Assembly (NCBI GenBank): GCA_902506225.1
Contig: LR733345.1
Span: 2,418,001-2,482,000, forward strand
Direction: 5' to 3'
Length of the DNA: 64,000 bases
DNA from: Faucicola sp902506225
GTDB lineage: Bacteria; Pseudomonadota; Gammaproteobacteria; Pseudomonadales; Moraxellaceae
In this document: in pieces, positions 18,518 to 27,411 of the stretch
Layout: every line of letters starts with the position of its first letter
Numbering within the stretch: position 1 is the first letter of the stretch
Made by a program: the position numbers and the translations under genes
Notes under the pieces: model-generated
What the model saw: only the letters and a program-made list of their open reading frames with translations
Told to the model about the DNA's origin: nothing
The model's database searches: none

Positions 18518-18790
18518 TTAAGATTTACTGTCGTTAGTAACACAGTGTTTTTGGTACATTTGCTTCATTTTACCCATGTTAGCCATCATCGCTTTCATAG
18601 CAGGATCGCTCATGTCCATCTTGCTATGATCCATTTTTTGCATCATTTGCATATGCTTTTGCATTTTTTCACAGTTCATTTGATCTTCTTTAGCATGCAT
18701 TTTTGGATCATGCGCCATAGCTGAGGTCGATACGACAAGAGCGATGGCCGTCATTGCGATTGATTTAGACAGTAATTTAAATTGTGACAT
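18518..18790 (-). CDS. Small secreted Met/His-rich protein, probable copper binder
   Basis: This 90-aa protein has a Sec signal peptide (FKLLSKSIAMTAIALVVSTS, then AMA) and a mature part full of Met, His and Lys: MHAKEDQMNCEKMQKHMQMM followed by QKMDHSKMDMSDPAMKAMM. The MDHSKMDMS segment equals the CopB repeat unit. It is the first gene of the minus-strand cop cluster. Role as a periplasmic copper chaperone or buffer is inferred from composition and context. Confidence 0.8.
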   Translation of the reverse strand: MSQFKLLSKSIAMTAIALVVSTSAMAHDPKMHAKEDQMNCEKMQKHMQMMQKMDHSKMDMSDPAMKAMMANMGKMKQMYQKHCVTNDSKS

Positions 18791-19291
18791 GATTAATTCC
18801 TATTGTTTGGATTAAAGGTTATTGAGTTCAATAGCTGTTAAACTAGCCTAAATGATACATTAATCATTCTGACTGGTAGATGACGTTAAGATTACAATGC
18901 TGTCATTCTCACCGCTTTAGATTTTAATGCGCGATATATTCATTTAACATGGCTTCAGCATTTGTATCACGATCGCTACCATATTTTTTCAAAAAATACT
19001 TTTCAGACTGCAAATGTTGCTCGTAGAGATGGTCTGTATCAGAGACAAACCTCTATGCGGCGTTGATTTAGAATACTAAATGGTGGCTGACAGCTAGATG
19101 ACGCGGATATTACATGTTCGTTAGGAACAGCATAATATTGTCATCTTCTTGTCATTAAAACCAAATACCAGCATCTGTCTCTATCCAAAGAACACTGTTA
19201 TAACAAGGGTTCCTGATAAATATATGGCTGATAAGCTAACAATGTTAGTGATACGCTGTTGACAACTATAATGATATAAAGGTAAGCAACG
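18791..19291. promoter_or_regulatory. Divergent control region between cop operon and copRS
   Basis: 500 bp without a gene between the minus-strand cop operon and plus-strand copRS. Two candidate CopR boxes are visible: ATTACAATGCTGTCAT (18891-18906), an imperfect TGACA-N4-TGTCA-type palindrome, and two direct TTGTCAT copies at 19138-19155. CusR/CopR-type regulators bind such sequences. Exact start sites cannot be placed. Confidence 0.45.
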
Positions 19292-20026
19292 ATGAAAGTA
19301 CTGTTAGTAGAAGATGAGAAAAACCTTGGAGAATATATTAAGAAAGGCTTAACTGAGGCCGGTTTCATCGTGGATCATCACATGACAGGTTTAGATGGCT
19401 ATCATGCGTTAATGACTGAAGATTTTAGTGTGGTGGTGATGGATGTGATGCTGCCTGACGTCAGCGGCTTTGAGCTGATACAGCGCTACCGTGCTGCTGG
19501 AAAGCATACGCCTGTTTTATTTTTAACCGCTAAAGATGATTTAAGCGATCGGATTAAGGGCATTGAAATTGGTGGCGATGATTATCTGACCAAACCTTTT
19601 GCTTTTGCCGAGCTAATTGTCCGAATAAAAAGCCTATTGCGGCGTGCCAATCAATCAGACTATAAAAGCTCTGTCATACATATAGCTGACCTAAAAATGG
19701 ATATTGCTAAACGCACTGTATATAGAGGCAACACTAATATAAAATTGACTGCTAAAGAATTTGCTTTATTACAACTTTTCTTAGAACGTCAAGGTGAGGT
19801 ACTGCCACGCACTGTGATTGCCTCACAAGTATGGGACATAAATTTTGACAGTGATACAAATGTCATTGACGTCGCTATAAGACGGCTACGGATAAAAATC
19901 GATGATGGTTTTGACACCAAGCTTATTCACACAGTACGCGGTATGGGCTATCGATTAGAGCCACTGAATGTCGGAGCAGACAGTAGCATGGGCGACGATG
20001 ACACCAACAAAGATGATCTAAAATAA
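19292..20026 (+). CDS. copR: Response regulator of copper two-component system, OmpR/CusR type
   Basis: This 244-aa protein has a receiver domain (residues 1-120) with the acidic pocket VEDEKN, phospho-acceptor Asp in VVVMDVMLPD, and Lys in GDDYLTKPFAFAEL. A winged-helix OmpR-type DNA-binding domain follows (LTAKEFALLQLFLERQGEVL ... IDVAIRRLRIKIDD ... TVRGMGYRLE). A short acidic tail of about 20 residues follows the usual end. It is divergent from the cop genes and one base upstream of the kinase gene. Activation of the cop operon by copper is inferred from family and position. Confidence 0.92.
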   Translation: MKVLLVEDEKNLGEYIKKGLTEAGFIVDHHMTGLDGYHALMTEDFSVVVMDVMLPDVSGFELIQRYRAAGKHTPVLFLTAKDDLSDRIKGIEIGGDDYLTKPFAFAELIVRIKSLLRRANQSDYKSSVIHIADLKMDIAKRTVYRGNTNIKLTAKEFALLQLFLERQGEVLPRTVIASQVWDINFDSDTNVIDVAIRRLRIKIDDGFDTKLIHTVRGMGYRLEPLNVGADSSMGDDDTNKDDLK

Positions 20027-20027
20027 A

Positions 20028-21500
20028 ATGAGAGATAAATTTAAGAATCGACGCTGGCCTTTGTTATGGCGTACTGTTTTTTTACTGACAATATTTGTTG
20101 TTATCTCTCAAGTTGTTATTTATATATGGGTTCAGCGCTCTGTTAACGAGCACTTTGAGCAAATGGACTCAGAGATTATTACCCATGCAGCTTTTAACCT
20201 GCGTAAACGCATGGTGAATTTTAACGATCACATAGAACCTTTTACAGTGTCAAAGTCGCAAGCGCTAATTGATGCCAATCATCTACATTCTTCTTGGTTA
20301 GACTATGATTTAAAAACGTTAATATCAGACAAAAACGGCAATTTATTGTCCAGCAATCCCAGTAATTTCATCAATGATCTACCGGCAGATTTTAGCTTGT
20401 TACAACTATTGCAGGACTATCGCGATCAGCAGTTTATGATCAAGATAAATAATAGGGATTACCGAGCCATTATCGTTACACATCAAGAGGTTTTGGCATT
20501 TATTGCTCTACCTATCGATGTGCATCATCAATATCTTATCCAGTTTAATCGCCAGCTGAGCTTGATACTTATCGCCATTACCTTATTATTGGTTTCAGTA
20601 GCAGCACTAAGTGTACACTGGGGTTTTGCTCCCCTAGCTACTATCGTACAAAAGATGAAAGGCATTAATCTTCAAAGGTTAGATGAAAGAATTGTGGTTG
20701 GCGATATGCCGTTAGAATTACGTCCACTAACGGAGTCTTATAATTCTATGATGGTCAAGCTTGAAAGTAACTTTGAATCATTATCACGGTTTTCAGACAA
20801 TATCGCCCATGAGCTACGTACGCCAATAGCGACGCTGAGTACGCAAACGCAAGTCATGTTAACTAAGCCAAGAGAAAGCGACGAATACATTGAGCAATTG
20901 CATCATCAGCATGATACGTTAAAGCAGTTATCCGCCATGATTAACGATATGTTATTACTGGCAAAAACTCAAAAAGAGCTGAGTGATTCGCAAATCAGTC
21001 ATGTCGATATAGAGAGCTTGATCACAAAGCTTATAGATTATTATGAGATGATTGCTGAGGATCGTGAGATAATCTTTGAAAAATCGGGTGATTTTAAAAC
21101 AGTACTAGGTGATAAAGGCTTATTGCAACGGCTGTTTGCCAACCTGATGTCAAATGCGATTTATTATGCGGCTAGTAATAGCACTATTATGATATCCGCT
21201 ACTGTCCTCACTTCAAGCACCTCGCTTAATGCGCCAAAAGACGATATTCAATCCCCAGAGCAGCTCTGGTTAAGAATAACTATGACCAACCGTCTAGACA
21301 AACCATTAAATCAGATTGAAGCCGATAAACTGTTTGAGCGATTCTATCGTCATGATAAAGCGAATACGATGCATTCAGGAACAGGCTTAGGCTTATCTAT
21401 TGTGCAAGCTATCGCCAATGCTCATAATGGCAAAGTTAGTATTACTATCAAAGATGAGTGTCTTTTTGAGGTTGCTGTAAAGTTGTTGATTGCCAGGTAG
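20028..21500 (+). CDS. copS: Sensor histidine kinase of copper two-component system
   Basis: This 490-aa inner-membrane kinase has a first membrane helix at residues 12-32, a periplasmic sensor domain of about 140 residues, a second helix near 180-200 and a HAMP-like linker. The H-box is FSDNIAHELRTPIATLSTQT. The N-box is LFANLMSNAIYYAA and the G-box GTGLGLSIVQAIANAHNGKV. The periplasmic part contains several His residues, which may sense copper, but no clear motif is visible. It is paired with copR, one base apart. Confidence 0.92.
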   Translation: MRDKFKNRRWPLLWRTVFLLTIFVVISQVVIYIWVQRSVNEHFEQMDSEIITHAAFNLRKRMVNFNDHIEPFTVSKSQALIDANHLHSSWLDYDLKTLISDKNGNLLSSNPSNFINDLPADFSLLQLLQDYRDQQFMIKINNRDYRAIIVTHQEVLAFIALPIDVHHQYLIQFNRQLSLILIAITLLLVSVAALSVHWGFAPLATIVQKMKGINLQRLDERIVVGDMPLELRPLTESYNSMMVKLESNFESLSRFSDNIAHELRTPIATLSTQTQVMLTKPRESDEYIEQLHHQHDTLKQLSAMINDMLLLAKTQKELSDSQISHVDIESLITKLIDYYEMIAEDREIIFEKSGDFKTVLGDKGLLQRLFANLMSNAIYYAASNSTIMISATVLTSSTSLNAPKDDIQSPEQLWLRITMTNRLDKPLNQIEADKLFERFYRHDKANTMHSGTGLGLSIVQAIANAHNGKVSITIKDECLFEVAVKLLIAR

Positions 21501-21683
21501 TAAATACCTTCATACTGCCTATGAACCGCTCAGATTAGATCGAAGGCGAGTTTACTTGGAAGGTCTCTCTATCCATAAGATGAGATTCTGACTTGCGATA
21601 GTTGTACTTTTCAATTGTTGGACAAAAAATTTCTTATATAAGCCTATTTCATACATTCTATTACCAATAATTATGATGCCTTT

Positions 21684-22568
21684 ATGATGATTCATCCTCA
21701 GTATGATCCCGTAGCGCTTTCCTTGGGTCCATTGGAAGTGCACTGGTATGGGCTAATGTATTTGCTAGCCTTTGCTGCCGCTTACGGTTTGGCTTGGTAT
21801 CGCAGTAACAAACGCGACAATTGGACCACCGACATGGTCTCTGACTTAGTCTTTTATGGCGCGCTTGGTGTCATCTTAGGCGGTCGTATTGGCTATGTGC
21901 TGTTTTATCAGTTCGGTGAATTACTCCAAAACCCCGCCTATATATTAAAAGTCTGGGAAGGCGGTATGTCTTTCCACGGCGGCTTTATCGGCGTCATGCT
22001 AGGTATGTGGTTCTTTGCCCGTAAATATAAAAAGACTACCTTTCAAGTATTCGATTTTATCGTTCCTTGTGTACCAACCGGCTTACTGTTTGGGCGTATC
22101 GGCAACTATATCAATGGCGAATTATGGGGTCGCGTCTCAGACGGTGGCTATAACTGGCTGACCTACTTTCCGCAAGCCGCGGCGTTTGATATGGAGCAAT
22201 TACAGAGCAATCCACAATTGCAAGAATTGATGATTGAAGTCAATGGTCAATACATATTGCCTCGTCATCCATCACAGCTATATGAAGCCTTTGCCGAAGG
22301 TCTGCTGCTATTTATATTCTTATGGTGGTATTCATCAAAACCACGTCCACGTATGGCCGCCTCCGCTGTATTCTTACTAGGCTATGGCATCAGCCGCTTT
22401 ATCATTGAATTCTTCCGCCAGCCAGATGCTGACCAAGGATTCATATTATTAGGTTGGATGACCAAAGGGCAAATCTTAAGCGCGCCGATGATTATCGCCG
22501 GCTTAATCATGCTGATTTATGCTTACAAACGCGGTATTTATGATTGGGGTAAGCAGTCTGCATATTAG
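21684..22568 (+). CDS. lgt: Prolipoprotein diacylglyceryl transferase
   Basis: This 294-aa multi-pass inner-membrane enzyme transfers diacylglycerol from phosphatidylglycerol to the lipobox Cys of prolipoproteins. Visible motifs are HWYGLMYLLAF, GGRIGYVLFY, GGMSFHGGFIGVMLGMWFFA and the Lgt signature GRIGNYINGELWGR; the C-terminal QPDADQGF is also conserved. The length is normal. It sits between copRS and a Tn3-type fragment, which suggests it may be a second copy that moved with the copper block. Lipoprotein-like DUF411 would be a substrate. Whether the chromosome has another lgt cannot be seen here. Confidence 0.95.
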   Translation: MMIHPQYDPVALSLGPLEVHWYGLMYLLAFAAAYGLAWYRSNKRDNWTTDMVSDLVFYGALGVILGGRIGYVLFYQFGELLQNPAYILKVWEGGMSFHGGFIGVMLGMWFFARKYKKTTFQVFDFIVPCVPTGLLFGRIGNYINGELWGRVSDGGYNWLTYFPQAAAFDMEQLQSNPQLQELMIEVNGQYILPRHPSQLYEAFAEGLLLFIFLWWYSSKPRPRMAASAVFLLGYGISRFIIEFFRQPDADQGFILLGWMTKGQILSAPMIIAGLIMLIYAYKRGIYDWGKQSAY

Positions 22569-22911
22569 AAATAAGTGTCGAGGTGCATGAACAAATAAAT
22601 ATAAATGCAGTTCTAACAAGATACATTCCATTTGCAGAATTAATACCTATGTTAGGGGTTACCCCAGAATTCGGAGAAAATAGTACGTTAAGGAATTTAG
22701 TCGAGTATTTTTAAAATTGATAAAGGTCAAGGTGTCTAAAAAACGTTGGTTTTTTAGACCTTTTATTTTGAGCAAAAAAACAGAGGCAAATCGCCTCTAT
22801 TTTTGTAAATTAACCTGTCTACAAATCAGTATCTAATAAATATGTAAATAGACCCTATGAGAAAATTTCAATTACACTCAAAGAAGGGTAGTTACTAGAA
22901 TGGCTCAAGTA

Positions 22912-23244
22912 CTATGCCAAATGAGCAATTTCATCAATTAGCTCAGGTTTTTTACCCAATAACTTAAGCAAGACTTGAGCTGAACCGCTCGGTTTACGCT
23001 GACCTTGCTCCCAAGACTTTAAAGTATTGACTGAAATCCCCAATGACTTGGCAAATTGACTTTGCGACAAGCCTGTCTTTTGACGGACTTGGCTAACTTC
23101 CGATACGGGTGCATACCGTCCTTCTCGTAATTGAGAAAGTGATTTGGCTAAACTGTCCTTAATCACAATCGCATCAGGATCATCTTTAATAACTGCTTCA
23201 ACAATATTGGCAATATCTAAATCAGAAAAGTTGACAGGTTTCAT
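22912..23244 (-). CDS. higA: HigA-type antitoxin (copy 2)
   Basis: A 110-aa antitoxin. The C-terminal XRE helix-turn-helix (LSQSQFAKSLGISVNTLKSW ... EQGQRKPSGSAQ) is almost identical to copies 1 and 3. The N-terminal 45 residues (VNFSDLDIANIVEAVIKDDP) are clearly different. The partner toxin is different as well, so the N-terminal half that contacts toxin has co-diverged with it. Start overlaps the end of higB by 4 bp, indicating translational coupling. Confidence 0.88.
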   Translation of the reverse strand: MKPVNFSDLDIANIVEAVIKDDPDAIVIKDSLAKSLSQLREGRYAPVSEVSQVRQKTGLSQSQFAKSLGISVNTLKSWEQGQRKPSGSAQVLLKLLGKKPELIDEIAHLA

Positions 23245-23561
23245 GATTGGTTTCCTTGCTTTTCATTTTTTAATGACTTTAATTCTTTGGCAGAAATATT
23301 TTCTTTTTCATTTTTGGCATACACAGCTAGACAAACTATCAGTCCATCATCTAGCATATTGTAGTAAATAACTCGAACCCCACCCGACTTACCTTTACCA
23401 CTGGTTGCCCAACGAATTTTACGTAAACCTTTGCCATGTTGAATCACATCACCCTTTAATGGATTTTGTGAAAGGTAAGTAAAGAAAGCCAATCGATCAT
23501 CCAAATCTAACAATTGAGCTATTTCAGCTTTAAAGCTTTCTGTTTCGACAACCGTATACAT
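23241..23561 (-). CDS. higB: HigB/RelE-type toxin (copy 2)
   Basis: This 106-aa ribosome-associated mRNase-type toxin starts MYTVVETESFKAEIAQLLDL and contains the RelE-fold core GLRKIRWATSGKGKSGGVRV and DGLIVCLAVYAKNEKENISA. The Arg and Lys in the core and the AKN-E-N-I-S-x-x-E end are shared with the copy-3 toxin, but overall identity is modest. It is the first gene of a toxin-first operon, as usual for HigBA. Confidence 0.87.
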   Translation of the reverse strand: MYTVVETESFKAEIAQLLDLDDRLAFFTYLSQNPLKGDVIQHGKGLRKIRWATSGKGKSGGVRVIYYNMLDDGLIVCLAVYAKNEKENISAKELKSLKNEKQGNQS

Positions 23562-23663
23562 AGCAAACCTTTAATATATGATACATTGCATTATAATACT
23601 AAATCTACTAGTTAACAATCGCTTTTAGAATCCTGAAAATAGAAACTTTCAAAAATACTGTAA

Positions 23664-24215
23664 TTATTCGATTTTGCTTATCAAGTCCACTCCCGCCTTT
23701 TTCAACTCCCCTTTCGCCGTTACATAGTGGTACAGCGTGCTACTGGGAATATCGCCCAATTCTTTACAAATGGATGGGATACTTTTGGTTTGGTCTTGCA
23801 TCAGATGCTGGGCATAGCGAAGTTTCTCAGCCGTCATGATTCTGGGCCTGCCACCTTTTCTTCCTCGAGCACGAGCGGCAGCTATCCCCTCTTTCACCCG
23901 CTGGCGGATAATATTGCGTTCCATCTCAGCAAACGCCGCTTGAATTTGTAAAAACGCCCGTCCTGCAGGTGTTGTCGTATCCATTGGTGAGTTAATGGCT
24001 TTAAAGCCAATGTCTTTTTCAGCCAATTCATCAATCAACTTTATCAAGTCACTAGCTAATCGCCCTAACCTATCCAAATCCAAAACAACAAGCACATCGC
24101 CTTTTCGCAAATAGTTGAGACAATCATCCAATCCTTTACGTTGGGAATTACTGCCTGATGCTTTGTCTTCAAAAATTCGCTCACAGCCGATTTCTTTTAA
24201 CGCATCAACTTGACG
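23664..24215 (-). pseudogene. tnpR: 5'-truncated Tn3-family resolvase (tnpR)
   Basis: The translation matches the intact resolvase at 30102-30713 from RQVDALKEIGCERI to the C-terminus, but lacks the first 20 or so residues, including the active-site Ser of the YARVSTSEG motif. Homology ends at 24215, where sequence switches to the start of a cation/Ca2+ exchanger gene. A downstream ATG (24131) would give 155 residues, which could not be catalytic. Confidence 0.85.
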
Positions 24216-24304
24216 GCCAAATCCGTTGCCCCATCAATAAACACGTTGGCACTCCACACCAGTATAGCTAGCCCCACTAAAAATGCCACAATCGCAATCA
24301 ACAT
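24197..24304 (-). pseudogene. N-terminal scrap of a CaCA-family Na+/Ca2+ exchanger
   Basis: From an ATG at 24304 the frame reads MLIAIVAFLVGLAILVWSAN then VFIDGATDLA, which resembles helix 1 of YrbG-type calcium/sodium antiporters. After about 30 residues it runs into reversed tnpR sequence and stops. The rest of the antiporter gene is missing, presumably lost when the Tn3-type fragment recombined here. Confidence 0.65.
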
Positions 24305-24329
24305 AAAAAACTCACTTTGCTATTCAATT

Positions 24330-24373
24330 AAAAAATGCGTTTTTACCGCTATCAATGATAAAAACGCATTTTA
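24330..24373 (-). terminator. Intrinsic terminator after nhaA
   Basis: A 14-bp stem AAAATGCGTTTTTA / TAAAAACGCATTTT with a 13-nt loop, 20 bp downstream of the nhaA stop codon. Confidence 0.8.
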
Positions 24374-24392
24374 GGTATAGGATAGTTAAAGG

Positions 24393-25580
24393 CTAGGCTT
24401 GTTTTGGCAATGTCTTATTCAGATAAAAATAACCGATAATGCCTGCTAAAACTGAACCCATGACAATCCCTAATCGCTCATCAAACGGTTTAATCTCCAA
24501 TCCTGCGAACGCCAAGCTCCCGATAAATAAACTCATGGTAAATCCAATGCCACATAGGGCAGCGACACCAATTACTTGACCCCAGTTCATGCCTTGTGGC
24601 AGATTGGCGAGCTTTAGCTTAACCCCAAGCCAACTAAATAACATCACACCCAGCATTTTACCGACTAGCAATCCCATGATAATGCCCAATGACACAGGGT
24701 GGGTGAGTGACGCCATAAAGCCTCCTTCCGCTCCCCCAAAATGGATCCCTGCATTGGCAAAGGCAAATACGGGCAAAATCAAAAAGCTCACTGTATGATG
24801 CAAATCATGCTCAAGTTCTTTTAACGGTGAGATTTTAGGGTTTGCCGAATCAGTCATTGGGATAAACATCGCCAGCAATACCCCAGCAATCGTGGCATGA
24901 ATACCCGATTCAAGCATCGCCACCCATAACACCAATCCAATAATGACATACGCAGAAATACGAGTGACATTAAAACGATTCATGATAAACAATACTGCAA
25001 GCGTTAAAGCGGCAACCCCTAAGGCGGCTAGGTTTAACCCACTGGAATAAAACAAAGCAATGATTAAAATCGCCCCAATATCATCGAAAATCGCAATTGA
25101 GGTTAAAAACACTTTAAGCGACAGCGGCACTCGGCTACCCAGTAAGGTTAATACCCCCAACGCAAAGGCGATATCCGTGGCCGCAGGAATCGCCCAACCC
25201 TTAGCAAAATCAGGGTTTTGGTAGTTAAACATCAAATAAATTAAGGCAGGAAACACCATGCCACCCATGGCAGCGAGTGCAGGTAAAATGATGTTGCGTG
25301 GGTTGGACAATTCCCCTACCATCATTTCACGTTTAAGCTCAAGCCCCACTAAAAAGAAAAACACTGCCATTAACCCATCATTAATCCAATGAAGCAAATG
25401 GTGTTTCACCACGAAATCACCAAAACTTATCGCAATCGGAAAATGCAATAAATGCTCATAGCTTTCTTGCAATGGCGAATTGGCAACAATCATTGCCAGT
25501 AGTGCAGCGATGGCTAAAACAATACCAGCCGCTGCATCCATCGCAAAAAACCGCTTAAGCGTTTGCTGAAAATTACTCAT
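24393..25580 (-). CDS. nhaA: Na+/H+ antiporter NhaA
   Basis: This 395-aa electrogenic inner-membrane antiporter (2 H+ per Na+) is of normal length. Hallmarks are LKREMMVGELSNPRNIILPA, AIPAATDIAFALGVL with the two-helix crossing motif, SIAIFDDIGAILIIALFYS (the Asp pair that binds Na+, matching Asp163/Asp164 of E. coli NhaA), and GIGFTMSLFIGSLAF. It starts 23 bp downstream of the alpha/beta hydrolase gene and ends with a strong terminator. Confidence 0.96.
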   Translation of the reverse strand: MSNFQQTLKRFFAMDAAAGIVLAIAALLAMIVANSPLQESYEHLLHFPIAISFGDFVVKHHLLHWINDGLMAVFFFLVGLELKREMMVGELSNPRNIILPALAAMGGMVFPALIYLMFNYQNPDFAKGWAIPAATDIAFALGVLTLLGSRVPLSLKVFLTSIAIFDDIGAILIIALFYSSGLNLAALGVAALTLAVLFIMNRFNVTRISAYVIIGLVLWVAMLESGIHATIAGVLLAMFIPMTDSANPKISPLKELEHDLHHTVSFLILPVFAFANAGIHFGGAEGGFMASLTHPVSLGIIMGLLVGKMLGVMLFSWLGVKLKLANLPQGMNWGQVIGVAALCGIGFTMSLFIGSLAFAGLEIKPFDERLGIVMGSVLAGIIGYFYLNKTLPKQA

Positions 25581-25603
25581 AGACCCTCCTAATATAAAAA
25601 TAG

Positions 25604-27346
25604 CTATTTATTCTCTTTTGTGAATGCTATTCGCTGTTCAATTCTTTCTGCCACTTGCTTAGGGTCAACTTGTGAATTATCGAGTACCGCCGCCCACGCA
25701 TACACGATATCATCTTCATAAATATGACCAAATCCTGCAGGCGTTTGGTTAGACGCTGGCATATCCAGAGATAATTCCCAAAAACTTAACACAGGCAACC
25801 ATCTAGGTAAATGACTAACCCCTCGACCCTTGGGTTCTGCCATCCAGTCAGGTGCTTGCCATAGCATCTTGGACGACCACCACACGATAGGGTCTGTCGC
25901 ATACTGCAAAAATACAATTCGTGGTGACTGCCAATCATTTGTCAGTTGTTTTAATGAGGCAGGATTATCCATAAATCGCACATGTTGTCCGCTGTGAATA
26001 ATAGGCAAGGCTTCTGTCGAACCTTTATTCCGATTCGCCACCAGTTGTTGCCATAGTGGGCTAAATCTTGGCGTTCCCACCCACACCGCCCCATCAATAC
26101 GATTAATGACATCATCATAATTGTTAAAAAGCGATTGACTGGCATACGCCCCTAACGACTCTCCTGCAAGCAATAGTTTAGGGCGTTTATCAATCGGCAT
26201 TTGCTCAAGACGTTGTTTGACGGCATTTATCAACTCGCTATTGGCAAACGTGGCAAGCTCACCATTCAACAAAAACGAAAATTGACTGGGTAAATACGAG
26301 TATTGAATCGCCACCGTTGCCACATCGCCTTGGGTCAAATACTCAACCGCCTGACTGCTGTACTCTTCAATCCAGCCCCGTCCTGTAGCCCCTTGTATCA
26401 CGATATAGCGGCGGGTAAACGCCTGCGTTCTATCCATCTCATCAAGGGCGGTCTGCACCATTTTTTCTAACAACGCTTTATCAGGTTCTTGACGATTCAA
26501 ACCAACGAATACCCGAATCGGCTCTTTGGCAGGCAATCCTGTCAGCAAGCTAATATCCTTCTGCGACGCCCCAAGCGAGACAAAGCGTTGTCCAAAATGC
26601 CCCAACTCCTGCCACTGTTGGGCAGGTTTTTCTTTATTACTATGCCCCGTTTGCCCACTATCAAACCCTGATTTATACCGTGAGAATGGGGCTGATAGGG
26701 TATCGGGTTCAGAGGTATCAAGCTGCATGGCACTATAGGCGACTTTCTCGACAACTTTGTGCCAGATATAATCTCGACTTAACGTAACCAATCCGACAAT
26801 CAGTAGTAAAAAAGCCCCTGCTTTCATACTCATTTTTGTGGTAGTAGAAAACTGTGGAAAGCCACGTTCTACCCCCATCAACACCAATTGCTTTATCAAG
26901 CGAGCGATAAACACGACCAACCCCCAAAGCAATAGACTTAAGAGCATAGCCCCGCTGACATTAAGCAATGACGGCGGTGTTATCTGGACCTGTTGGGCAA
27001 TCTTGGCAGTAATCTGGTAATGATAAAAAGCAAAACCAATCGCACCTAAAAATCCTAATACCATCGTCATTATTGGTAAGATATTTAGGTGGTTGATAGC
27101 TGATTGATGATTGGAGTTTTTTAATAAACGCTGTAACCAATACCCTATAAGACCCAACAGCATTCCAAACGCATAACCAACGATAGCGTTAATGCCACCA
27201 CTGATTGCCTGCAACCACCAGACCCGTGGCAACAACATTGGTACATAGGACACATATAGACAAAAAAAACCCAGCATTAACCCAACTGCTGAACTATCTT
27301 TAATCTGTCGCTGTAGCCATTGAGCGACCAAATGCGTATTATTCAT
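25604..27346 (-). CDS. Integral-membrane alpha/beta-hydrolase family protein
   Basis: This 580-aa protein has an N-terminal membrane domain with about five helices (residues 15-200), then a soluble domain beginning near residue 240. RVFVGLNRQEPDKALLEKMV and RTQAFTRRYIVIQGATGRGWIE are typical of the Abhydrolase_9 family. KLLLAGESLGAYASQSLF carries the G-x-S-x-G nucleophile elbow. RIVFLQYATDPIVWWSSKML probably holds the acid residue. The substrate is unknown. It is immediately upstream of nhaA (23 bp) and probably co-transcribed with it. Confidence 0.85.
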   Translation of the reverse strand: MNNTHLVAQWLQRQIKDSSAVGLMLGFFCLYVSYVPMLLPRVWWLQAISGGINAIVGYAFGMLLGLIGYWLQRLLKNSNHQSAINHLNILPIMTMVLGFLGAIGFAFYHYQITAKIAQQVQITPPSLLNVSGAMLLSLLLWGLVVFIARLIKQLVLMGVERGFPQFSTTTKMSMKAGAFLLLIVGLVTLSRDYIWHKVVEKVAYSAMQLDTSEPDTLSAPFSRYKSGFDSGQTGHSNKEKPAQQWQELGHFGQRFVSLGASQKDISLLTGLPAKEPIRVFVGLNRQEPDKALLEKMVQTALDEMDRTQAFTRRYIVIQGATGRGWIEEYSSQAVEYLTQGDVATVAIQYSYLPSQFSFLLNGELATFANSELINAVKQRLEQMPIDKRPKLLLAGESLGAYASQSLFNNYDDVINRIDGAVWVGTPRFSPLWQQLVANRNKGSTEALPIIHSGQHVRFMDNPASLKQLTNDWQSPRIVFLQYATDPIVWWSSKMLWQAPDWMAEPKGRGVSHLPRWLPVLSFWELSLDMPASNQTPAGFGHIYEDDIVYAWAAVLDNSQVDPKQVAERIEQRIAFTKENK

Positions 27347-27358
27347 CTATTTTACTCA

Positions 27359-27392
27359 ATAAAAAAAGGGTAAGACAATTGTCCTACCCTTC
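27359..27392 (-). terminator. Intrinsic terminator after the Balon gene
   Basis: Stem AAGGGTAAGACAATTGTCCT / ACCCTT with a T tract in the minus direction, 20 bp beyond the stop codon. Confidence 0.75.
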
Positions 27393-27411
27393 ATTGTAAA
27401 CGATTCGACGA

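Larger units (their letters stand above)
22655..24215. mobile_element. Tn3-type fragment: terminal repeat, HigBA and truncated resolvase
   Basis: The left end is a 38-bp Tn3-type repeat (22655-22692, starting GGGGTTACCCCAGAATTCGG and ending ACGTTAAG). Two terminator-like hairpins (about 22727-22765 and 22770-22803), higA, higB and a 5'-truncated tnpR follow. The homology to the third copy (29099 onward) ends abruptly at 24215. No transposase gene and no opposite repeat are present, so this is a one-ended relic of a Tn3 transposon that carried a toxin-antitoxin passenger. Confidence 0.75.
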
